Positions 20,001 to 28,000 of a DNA stretch of 64,000 nt are shown here, piece after piece. This DNA is from Shewanella gelidimarina (GTDB taxonomy: Bacteria; Pseudomonadota; Gammaproteobacteria; Enterobacterales; Shewanellaceae). The notes beneath the pieces are model-generated. The model saw only the letters and a program-made list of their open reading frames with translations. It was not told the origin of the DNA and ran no database searches. A program made the position numbers and the translations under genes. The stretch covers positions 124,001 to 188,000 of the forward strand of contig NZ_JAKIKW010000005.1 of the NCBI RefSeq assembly GCF_023283945.1, in the 5' to 3' direction. Position 1 is the first letter of the stretch, and every line of letters starts with the position of its first letter.

Positions 20001-22961
20001 CAGACAGCTCAGCAATCTACCTTACCTATGAATCCTGCAATCGTCCCCGTTCAAGTAACGGCGGCGGTTTCGGCTCAAGCATTAGGCACTTCATCTATGA
20101 CGACTCAAGTTAAACCGACGACAACCAATACTGTCACCGCAATTGATGTATCTGCAGGTGACTTAGCCGCGTTCCAACAGAATCAGCAATTAGCGCAGCA
20201 AGCGCATCATGCCTTTCTGAAAAGCCGTTCTGCGGGAATGCAGGTTGCCGATGCACTATTAAAGCAGCAATTGGCACAAGTGACCGGGCAAACTAGCACA
20301 CAAGTATCTGAGCCAGCGCCAGTGTTAAGCGCACCGGCCACTATACAAGCTGTGCCAGCAAGCGCTGCTAACGTCGCCGTCATTGCGCCGGATCATGCCA
20401 ACGTCGCGTCTTATATTGCACCGAATCCTGCGCTTAAACCTTGTATCTGGAACTACGCCGATCTTGTGGAATATGCAGAAGGCGATATTGGCAATGTATT
20501 TGGTAGTGATTACGCCATCATCGACAGTTATTCGCGTCGCGTTCGCCTACCCACTACCGATTACCTATTGGTATCACGTGTCACCAAACTTGATGCCACC
20601 ATGAACGAGTACAAGCCTTGTTCAATGACCACCGAGTATGACATTCCTGTGGATGCGCCCTACTTAGTCGATGGTCAGATCCCGTGGGCCGTTGCGGTAG
20701 AGTCTGGTCAATGTGACTTAATGTTGATCAGCTATTTGGGTATCGACTTTGAGAACAAAGGTGAGCGTGTTTATCGCCTACTCGATTGTACCCTGACCTT
20801 CCTTGGCGATTTGCCACGTGGCGGCGATACCTTGCGTTACGATATTAAGATCAACAACTATGCCCGTAACGGCGAAACACTGTTGTTCTTCTTCTCTTAC
20901 GAGTGTTTTGTTGACGACACCATGATCCTTAAAATGGACGGTGGTTGTGCTGGTTTCTTCACTGATGAAGAACTGGCTGATGGCAAAGGTGTTATTCGCA
21001 CCGAAGATGAGATAAAAGCCCGTAGCTTAGTAGTGAAGAAAACCTTTAACCCACTGCTAGATTGCCCGAAAACTAGCTTTAGCTACCCTGAGATCCATAA
21101 ACTTCTTAGCGCAGATATCGAAGGCTGTTTTGGTCCAAGCCACAAAGGTGCTGCTCAACCGTCACTTTGTTTCGCAGCAGAGAAGTTCTTGATGATCGAG
21201 CAAGTGAGTAAGCTTGAGCGCAACGGCGGCACATGGGGCTTAGGGCTTATCGAAGGCCAAAAGCAACTTGAAGCTAACCATTGGTACTTCCCTTGTCACT
21301 TCCAAGGTGACCAAGTGATGGCAGGCTCGCTGATGGCCGAAGGTTGTGGCCAGTTACTGCAGTTTTACATGCTGCATTTGGGTATGCACACTCAAACGCA
21401 AAACGGTCGTTTCCAACCCCTTGAAAATGCATCGCAGCAAGTGCGTTGTCGCGGACAAGTGCTGCCACAATCTGGCGTACTGACTTACCGCATGGAAGTG
21501 ACTGAAATTGGCTTTAGCCCGCGTCCCTATGCCAAAGCCAATATTGACATATTGCTTAACGGCAAAGCCGTGGTTGATTTCCAAAACCTAGGCGTGATGA
21601 TCAAAGAGGAAGATGAATGTGTTCGCTACCCTCTTTTAGAGCGCACGGCAGAGAAACAAGTGCCGAGTGCATCAATTAAACAAGGCTACCAACCAGCATC
21701 GGTTAATGCCCCGCTGATGGCGCAAATCCCTGATTTGAGCAAAGCACCAAACAAAGGCGTTATCCCAATTTCACACGTCGAAGCGCCTATCACGCCAGAC
21801 TATCCAAATCGAGTGCCTGATACAGTGCCGTTTACGCCGTATCACATGTTTGAGTTTGCTACGGGTAACATTGAAAACTGCTTCGGCCCAGAGTTTTCAA
21901 TCTACCGCGGCATGATCCCACCACGCACTCCGTGTGGCGATCTACAAGTGACGACTCGCGTCATTGAAGTTAACGGTAAACGCGGCGAGTTTAAAAAGCC
22001 TTCATCGTGTATCGCTGAGTATGAAGTGCCAAGCGACGCGTGGTATTTCGACAAGAATAATCACGCATCCACCATGCCATACTCGATATTGATGGAAATT
22101 TCACTGCAACCTAACGGCTTTATTTCAGGTTACATGGGCACCACATTAGGTTTCCCAGGACTTGAGCTGTTTTTCCGTAACTTAGACGGCGCAGGTGAAT
22201 TGCTGCGAGAAGTGGATTTACGCGGTAAAACTATTCGCAATGACTCACGCTTACTCTCGACGGTAATGGCCGGCACCAACATCATCCAAAGCTTCAGCTT
22301 CGAACTCAGTACCGACGGTGAACCTTTCTATCGCGGCACCGCGGTATTTGGTTACTTTAAAGGTGAAGCACTGAAAGATCAGCTCGGTCTGGATAACGGT
22401 AAAGTGACTCAACCTTGGCATGTTGCTAAAGGGATTGCTGCAGACATCACCGTCAACCTATTGGACAAAGGTGCTCGTCACTTTAATGCGCCAGCAAGCC
22501 AACCGCATTACCGTTTGGCCGGTGGCCAGCTTAACTTTATCGACAGTGTCGAGATTGTTGATAACGGCGGCACTGCAGGTTTAGGTTATCTGTATGCTGA
22601 GCGCACGATTGACCCAAGTGATTGGTTCTTCCAGTTCCACTTCCATCAAGATCCAGTGATGCCAGGCTCACTAGGTGTTGAAGCGATTATTGAAACCATG
22701 CAAACTTATGCGATTAGCAAAGACTTGGGTGCAGGCTTTAAAAATCCAAAGTTTGGCCAAATTCTGTCGAACATCAAATGGAAGTATCGTGGTCAGATAA
22801 ACCCATTGAACAAGCAGATGTCTATGGATGTCAGCATCACTTCAGTCAAGGATGACAGTGATGGCAAGAAGGTCATCACTGGTAATGCCAGCCTAAGTAA
22901 AGATGGTCTGCGTATTTATGAAGTATTTGATATTGCCATCTGTATCGAAGAAGCCCTTTAA
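17082..22961 (+). CDS. pfaC: PfaC, KS-CLF-DH-DH subunit of the PUFA synthase
   Basis: A 1959-aa subunit that performs chain extension with a ketosynthase/chain-length-factor pair and two FabA-like dehydratases that set cis double bonds. KS about 15-480 has C220 in DAACASS. The second KS-like domain (about 500-900) has E699 where the nucleophilic Cys would be (SAAEQS), as expected for a chain-length factor. An Ala/Gln-rich linker follows. DH1 has H1406 in CHFQGDQVMAG and DH2 has H1853 in FHFHQDPVMPG. DH1 departs from the FabA consensus DPVMPG at both prolines, while DH2 matches it. The ATG overlaps the pfaB stop. The stop codon is part of a long inverted repeat that fills much of the gap to pfaD. 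Confidence 0.97.
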   Translation: MSLTDNTSNHVSSKQSKIAIVGLATLYPDANSPQEFWQNLLERRDSRSTLTDKKLGANSADYQGVQGQSDRFYCNKGGYIENFSFNSAGYKLPADSLAGLDHSFLWALDTSRKALEDAGISLDNNELLGRTGVIMGALSFPTERSNDLFLPIYHSAVEKALQDKLGSHHFKLSPTNAATQRANKESTLESANGAIAHNTSKVVADALGLGRAQLSLDAACASSVYSLKLACDYLSTGKADVMLAGAVSGADPFFINMGFSIFHAYPDHGVSVPFDGDSKGLFAGEGAGVLVLKRLEDAERDNDKIYAVVSGVGLSNDGKGQFVLSPNPKGQVKAFERAYAASDIEPKDIEVIECHATGTPLGDKIELTSMETFFEDKLQGADAPLIGSAKSNLGHLLTAAGMPGIMKMIFAMKEGLLPPSINISDAISSPNKLFGKATLPSLVQGWPDKASNTQAGVKTRHAGVSVFGFGGCNAHLLLESYTQKSPTPQQKNPAVAAPPAPLKIVGLSSHFGPLCNINQLDSAIATNSDAFITLPTKRWKGLEKHPELLAQFGLSAAPKGAYIDNFELDFLRFKLPPNEDDRLISQQLMLMRVTDEAIRDAKLQPGQKVAVLVAMETELELHQFRGRVNLHTQLQQSLAAIGVSLSADEYQALEAIAMDSVLDAAKLNQYTSFIGNIMASRVSSLWDFNGPAFTISAAEQSVSRCIDVAQNLIAEDNLDAVVIAAVDLSGSFEQVILKNSIAPVALTPNSALASQDSWNVGEGAGALVLVKDESTSGRAYGKIDALAFGQAQQLSQVTDTLLSQAATNSASVNVVETNIAPGSLATTAAKATLAAGFPNAISTSADSRVGHCFAAAGMASLLHGLLSASRSAPSHAITRKALVTNISENQVSQLLISQSDSEQQALRSRLSSELKSDAKHQLVRQVTLGGRDIYQHIYDAPLADLTSIQNKLANGSASSVAAMQIKPIIARAQQTAQQSTLPMNPAIVPVQVTAAVSAQALGTSSMTTQVKPTTTNTVTAIDVSAGDLAAFQQNQQLAQQAHHAFLKSRSAGMQVADALLKQQLAQVTGQTSTQVSEPAPVLSAPATIQAVPASAANVAVIAPDHANVASYIAPNPALKPCIWNYADLVEYAEGDIGNVFGSDYAIIDSYSRRVRLPTTDYLLVSRVTKLDATMNEYKPCSMTTEYDIPVDAPYLVDGQIPWAVAVESGQCDLMLISYLGIDFENKGERVYRLLDCTLTFLGDLPRGGDTLRYDIKINNYARNGETLLFFFSYECFVDDTMILKMDGGCAGFFTDEELADGKGVIRTEDEIKARSLVVKKTFNPLLDCPKTSFSYPEIHKLLSADIEGCFGPSHKGAAQPSLCFAAEKFLMIEQVSKLERNGGTWGLGLIEGQKQLEANHWYFPCHFQGDQVMAGSLMAEGCGQLLQFYMLHLGMHTQTQNGRFQPLENASQQVRCRGQVLPQSGVLTYRMEVTEIGFSPRPYAKANIDILLNGKAVVDFQNLGVMIKEEDECVRYPLLERTAEKQVPSASIKQGYQPASVNAPLMAQIPDLSKAPNKGVIPISHVEAPITPDYPNRVPDTVPFTPYHMFEFATGNIENCFGPEFSIYRGMIPPRTPCGDLQVTTRVIEVNGKRGEFKKPSSCIAEYEVPSDAWYFDKNNHASTMPYSILMEISLQPNGFISGYMGTTLGFPGLELFFRNLDGAGELLREVDLRGKTIRNDSRLLSTVMAGTNIIQSFSFELSTDGEPFYRGTAVFGYFKGEALKDQLGLDNGKVTQPWHVAKGIAADITVNLLDKGARHFNAPASQPHYRLAGGQLNFIDSVEIVDNGGTAGLGYLYAERTIDPSDWFFQFHFHQDPVMPGSLGVEAIIETMQTYAISKDLGAGFKNPKFGQILSNIKWKYRGQINPLNKQMSMDVSITSVKDDSDGKKVITGNASLSKDGLRIYEVFDIAICIEEAL

Positions 22962-23079
22962 TGGCTGATTAGCTTGCTATTGTCACCATGCTTCCTTGTC
23001 GAAGGTGCTCACCTATAAATATAGGCTGCGCGCCTTCTCCTAGAAGCAAGACGAACTAGCATCGCCCTCAGCCATTAAA
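22957..23079 (+). repeat. Long imperfect inverted repeat between pfaC and pfaD
   Basis: Outer arms TTTAATGGCTGA (22957-22968) and TCAGCCATTAAA (23068-23079) are perfectly complementary, and the left arm contains the pfaC stop codon. Further in, TGCTTC (22989-22994) pairs with GAAGCA (23043-23048), and a central hairpin is formed by 23001-23017 with 23020-23037 around an AA loop, with one bulge and one mismatch. In RNA this would be a ~120-nt stem. It may be a processing or attenuation structure between pfaC and pfaD, or a small non-coding element. No copy of it was seen elsewhere in the window. Confidence 0.7.
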
Positions 23080-23161
23080 ATATCGCGCGATAAGAAAAAA
23101 TTTAGAAAGAGCTTAAATAGAACAAGTAGCTCAAAACAAATAATTAAGGGTCTTAAATATA

Positions 23162-24790
23162 ATGAATCCTACGACAACAAACGAAATGCTATCTCCGTGG
23201 CCTTGGGCTGTAAATGAGTCCAACATCAGCTTTGACGTGCAAGTCATGGAACAACAGCTTAAAGACTTTAGCCGTGGCTGCTATGTGGTCAATCATAGTG
23301 ATAAAGGCTTTGGTATAGCTCAGACTGCCGACCTAGTCTCCGAACACGCCGCTAACAGCAACGCACTGCCTGTCGCAGCATTCACTCCCGCCCTTGGCAC
23401 TGAAAGCTTAGGTGATAGCAATTTCCGCCGCGTTCACGGCGTAAAGTATGCTTATTACGCCGGTGCAATGGCTAATGGTATTTCGTCAGAAGAGCTCGTT
23501 ATCGCACTCGGTCAAGCCGGTATCCTTTGCTCGTTTGGCGCAGCAGGTCTGATCCCTAGCCGCGTAGAAGCTGCCATCAACCGCATTCAAAAAGCGCTGC
23601 CAAACGGCCCTTACATGTTTAACCTTATTCATAGCCCAAGTGAGCCAGCGTTAGAGCGTGGCAGCGTTGAGCTATTTTTAAAGCATAAAGTGCGCACCGT
23701 TGAAGCATCGGCCTTTTTAGGCCTGACACCACAAATCGTCTATTACCGCGCTGCGGGTCTTAGCCGTGATAGCCATGGAAATGTGGTTATCGCTAACAAG
23801 GTAATTGCCAAAGTGAGCCGTACTGAAGTGGCTGAAAAATTCATGATGCCAGCACCCGCTAAGATGCTACAGAAGTTGGTTGATGATGGTTCAATCACTG
23901 CCGAACAGATGGCACTTGCACTCACAGTGCCAATGGCAGACGACATTACAGCAGAAGCAGACTCAGGCGGTCATACCGATAACCGTCCATTAGTGACACT
24001 GTTACCGACTATTTTGGCGCTTAAAGAAGAAATTCAAGATAAATACCAGTACCCAATACCCATTCGCGTCGGCTGTGGCGGCGGCGTTGGAACCCCCGAT
24101 GCAGCGCTCGCAACCTTTAACATGGGCGCGGCTTATATCGTTACCGGCTCAGTCAACCAAGCCTGCGTAGAAGCAGGTGCCAGTGAACATACACGTAAGT
24201 TACTTTCAACCACTGAGATGGCCGATGTGACGATGGCGCCGGCCGCTGACATGTTCGAGATGGGTGTAAAACTGCAAGTGGTTAAGCGCGGTACCTTGTT
24301 CCCAATGCGTGCGAACAAGCTGTATGAGCTCTACACACGTTATGACTCTATCGAAGCGATTCCAGCAGCTGAACGTGAGAAGCTTGAAAAGCAAGTTTTC
24401 CGCTCAAGCCTAGATGATATTTGGGCAGGTACAGTGGCACACTTTAACGAGCGTGATCCTAAGCAGATTGAGCGCGCTGAAGGTAACCCAAAGCGTAAAA
24501 TGGCATTGATCTTCCGCTGGTACTTGGGGCTTTCTAGCCGCTGGTCAAACTCTGGTGAAGTCGGCCGTGAAATGGACTACCAAATTTGGGCGGGTCCGGC
24601 ATTAGGCGCTTTCAACCAATGGGCTAAAGGCAGCTATTTAGATAACTACCAACACCGAAATGCCGTTGATGTGGCTAAACACCTGATGTATGGCGCAGCG
24701 TACCTTAACCGCGTTAATAGCTTAACTTCACAAGGCGTTAAGTTACCGACTCAGTTGCTACGCTGGAAACCAACACAGCGCATGGCTTAG
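23162..24790 (+). CDS. pfaD: PfaD, flavin-dependent enoyl reductase of the PUFA synthase
   Basis: Trans-acting enoyl reductase that saturates the double bonds not kept in the product. It is a 542-aa TIM-barrel flavoprotein of the nitronate monooxygenase/2-nitropropane dioxygenase fold. Visible signatures are GILCSFGAAGL near 120, EADSGGHTDNRP near 267-278 and the FMN-phosphate region VGCGGGVGTPDAA followed by AAYIVTGSVNQA. A 200-base gap and an inverted repeat separate it from pfaC, unlike the overlapping upstream genes. An AAGGGT site lies before the ATG. A degraded duplicate of its C-terminal part lies about 7 kb downstream at 31741-32223. Confidence 0.97.
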   Translation: MNPTTTNEMLSPWPWAVNESNISFDVQVMEQQLKDFSRGCYVVNHSDKGFGIAQTADLVSEHAANSNALPVAAFTPALGTESLGDSNFRRVHGVKYAYYAGAMANGISSEELVIALGQAGILCSFGAAGLIPSRVEAAINRIQKALPNGPYMFNLIHSPSEPALERGSVELFLKHKVRTVEASAFLGLTPQIVYYRAAGLSRDSHGNVVIANKVIAKVSRTEVAEKFMMPAPAKMLQKLVDDGSITAEQMALALTVPMADDITAEADSGGHTDNRPLVTLLPTILALKEEIQDKYQYPIPIRVGCGGGVGTPDAALATFNMGAAYIVTGSVNQACVEAGASEHTRKLLSTTEMADVTMAPAADMFEMGVKLQVVKRGTLFPMRANKLYELYTRYDSIEAIPAAEREKLEKQVFRSSLDDIWAGTVAHFNERDPKQIERAEGNPKRKMALIFRWYLGLSSRWSNSGEVGREMDYQIWAGPALGAFNQWAKGSYLDNYQHRNAVDVAKHLMYGAAYLNRVNSLTSQGVKLPTQLLRWKPTQRMA

Positions 24791-24830
24791 GAGCTTAAGG
24801 GCATTACTAGAAAGCGCTAGAGAACTTCGG

Positions 24831-24856
24831 CCCCTTAAAACTTAAGCTTTAAGGGG
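24831..24856 (+). terminator. Hairpin downstream of pfaD
   Basis: CCCCTTAAA (24831-24839), loop ACTTAAGC, TTTAAGGGG (24848-24856): a 9-bp perfect stem 40 bases after the pfaD stop. It is followed by TCTCATC, not a clear T-run, so it may be a weak terminator or an mRNA 3'-end stabiliser. The rest of the gap to 25070 shows nothing else I can support. Confidence 0.45.
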
Positions 24857-25070
24857 TCTCATCAATAGATGAAAACCAGAATCCTAATCCTAACGCAGAC
24901 GAGTAAAAATCGCATACTATAGTCGTTGTAGCATCGGCTATAAGCGATGTAGACCATTGTGGGATTTGACTTGTTCAACAACAGTTTCAGCTCAGAACCA
25001 TCTGAGAAAAAACGGCTGTTAATCTGCATGTTACTTTAATGAAAACCCAGTGTTTTTAGTCTTTACCTTA

Positions 25071-28000
25071 CTACTGAATAGTCAGTTTAGACTGGCTATC
25101 TTTACCACCGTAACTGCAAGTAATCGTCGTAATTCCTGTAATGTTTAAGGCGATAATTGTCTGATACGTGCCGTCATTGCTACCAATAACCGCTAATCTC
25201 GTATCGCTTGAACTATAACTTGCGAGGCCCGTAACGAACTTTTCAGCTTGCTCAATGCCATTAATTGCAGTTCTTGCAGAGCAGAGATAGTTAAGCGACC
25301 CGCCTTTAGCCAATATTGCCGATGGCGCAGGCTGGATACTGACCGACAACACTTCCTCATTAGTCACAGTGACATTAACGGACGTCGCCGTTAAGCTTTG
25401 GTAATTAGCATTTATTTTAGTCGTTCCCACTTTTTTAGCTAAAGCGATACCATTCTTTTTCCCGATAGCAACAAGCTTGTTATCACTACTTGACCAATTA
25501 CCCGCATTGTCTTTTGTAAGCTCTGCAGTGCAGCCATTCGGCCAGAGCCCGAAAAGGGTGTACTGCATTTCGGTATTTAAGCTGATTATTGCATTCTCTG
25601 GTCGAATATAGATAGTATCAGGCTTCTTATTACCACAACTTGCCCCCACGGTAAGGCTAGTTGAGGTACTGACACCTTTAAATGTTGCCTGGATTCTTGT
25701 GCCCCCAGCCGATACTCCTGTTGCGATACCGGCGTTGCTATAATTTTGTATTGAGGCGATGCTAGTATCCATGCTTTTCCAGCTGGTATCTTTGGTGACA
25801 TTAACTTCACTACCATCACTATATAAAGCCTTGGCTTGATACTGTAGCGTCGAGCCCAGCGAAATGGTTTCGTCTAACGGTGTGATACTAATCGAGTCCA
25901 AAGTCGCTGGGATGATCACCAAGTTGGCATTAGCGCTGAGGTTATCATAATCCGCTTTGACGATGGCATTACCTGTTGTGCTCCCCTCAACAGTAACAAA
26001 CAGCTCTTCTTGGTCGATAATTTCAATGTCGGCAGTCCCTGAACTGCTCTTAATTACATCATTAGTGACGTTCTCGGTAGTGCCGTCTGACAGACGGGCG
26101 ATGACAGTCAAGTCTAAGGTCGTATGTACAGCCATTTCATAGTAACTAGGCGTGATTGCTAACGCGGTGGCGACTGCATTAGTGACTGTGAGTCCTTGGC
26201 TATTCTCTTTGCCTCCGAAATAGATATTTACATTAGTAACGCCAATATTCACACCATATACTAAGCCTTTGATCACGACGGCTACCGCAGTATCATCGAC
26301 TTTCCATGTGGCATCTCGAGTAATATCGACCACACTTTCATCATTATAGGTCGCAAAGGCCGTAAAATTTTTGGTCGTTCCTTTCGGAAATATCGCATCA
26401 TCTTCGACCACTATTTCGATTGAAACCAACTCCTTCTCTTTAACGCTAATGGTCGCAGTATTACTTGTTAGTCCCTCAAAATTAGCACTAATCGTCGTCA
26501 TACCGATACCAACAGCCCTAGCAAAACCAGCATTTTCGCCAGTGGGCAGGATATTAACAATACTTGTATCTACAGAAGACCAAGCCACTAGATGAGTGAT
26601 GTTTTTAATCGTATTATCCCCATAATACAAGGTGGCAGTGTAGCGACCTAAGGTTCCTTGCGGCACATCAATATTTACGGGCGTGATCTCAATAATTGGC
26701 AAGATTAGCGGGGCAGCTGAAACATGTAAGAACTCTCTTTCACTGGTCACCCCTTGATAAACGGTTGTAAGCTCAGCGGTCCCACTCCCTACCGCCGTCA
26801 TCATGTTATTTGCATCGAAAGTGGCAACATTTGGGCTTAAGCTCTGTATTTGAGAATAAGCAGTGACGTCTTTAAGGGACAAATCATCATAGATAGCACT
26901 GACTTTATACTGCTCAGTTTGACCCATTATATAACTTTTATTATTAGGCGTAATTTGGACATTATCGAGAATTTTACTGGCCACTGTAATTTGAGCACTA
27001 TTGCTAATAACAGTATTCAATACAGCAGTAATATTCGCTATGCCGGGGCTTATAGCATGAGCAAAGCCACCATTATCACCAATGGGAGTAATATTCACGA
27101 TATCAGTGTTATCAGAAAGCCAAGTAGCCCGCGTGGTAACATCTCCACTTGATCCGTTTGAATAATAGGCCGTTGCAATAAACTGTTGTTGAGCGTCAAT
27201 CGCAACATTTGCTATTGCGGGTGTGACTTGAATAGCGGTTAGTGTTAGCGGTGTAACATTTAGTACAGCTTCATTGCTCACAATATCGCCAACACGGGCA
27301 GTTATAATTGTTGTACCTTCACCAATCGCAGTCGCTAAGGCATTGGTAACCCCTGTAACCTGAATGGTGGCAACATCTATATTTGAACTTTGCCACAATC
27401 CATTACTTGGCAAATTATGAAATGAACCATCGCTAAATTTACAGATGGCTTGGTAGTTAATCCTATCACCTATATCTGTTGAGCTAATAACAGGGTTTAT
27501 ATAAATATCGCTCAATACGGCTGCTGTTACCCTAGCATTCGTTTTGGCTGATAACCCCTCAATTGTTGCGGTTATTTCACTCACCCCAACCTTATCAGCA
27601 CTCGCAGAACCTCCGCTCACTCCACTAGCGGTTATCTGTACGATATCAGTATTGCTTGAGGTCCAAGTTGCACTCTGAGTCACATTTGCAGCATAACCAT
27701 CGGTGTAATAAACCGTAGCAACAAATTGACTCACTGTGCCTAGCGGCTTACTTGGATTAAGCGGGGTGATCTGTAAACTACTTGGCGTAGCATCTGTGAT
27801 AGTTAGTGACGCACTAGCACTTAACCCTTGATAAGTTCCCGTGATAACGGTTTGCCACTCTTGATAGGTCGTCGCAAGCCCTTGTGAATCTATCGTAGCT
27901 GCTAAGGGGTCTAATGACAGCCAATCACTTATATTAGTCACTTCACGACTAGTACGGTCAGAAAATAGGGCGAATAACCGATACTGTTGAGTCAAACCTG

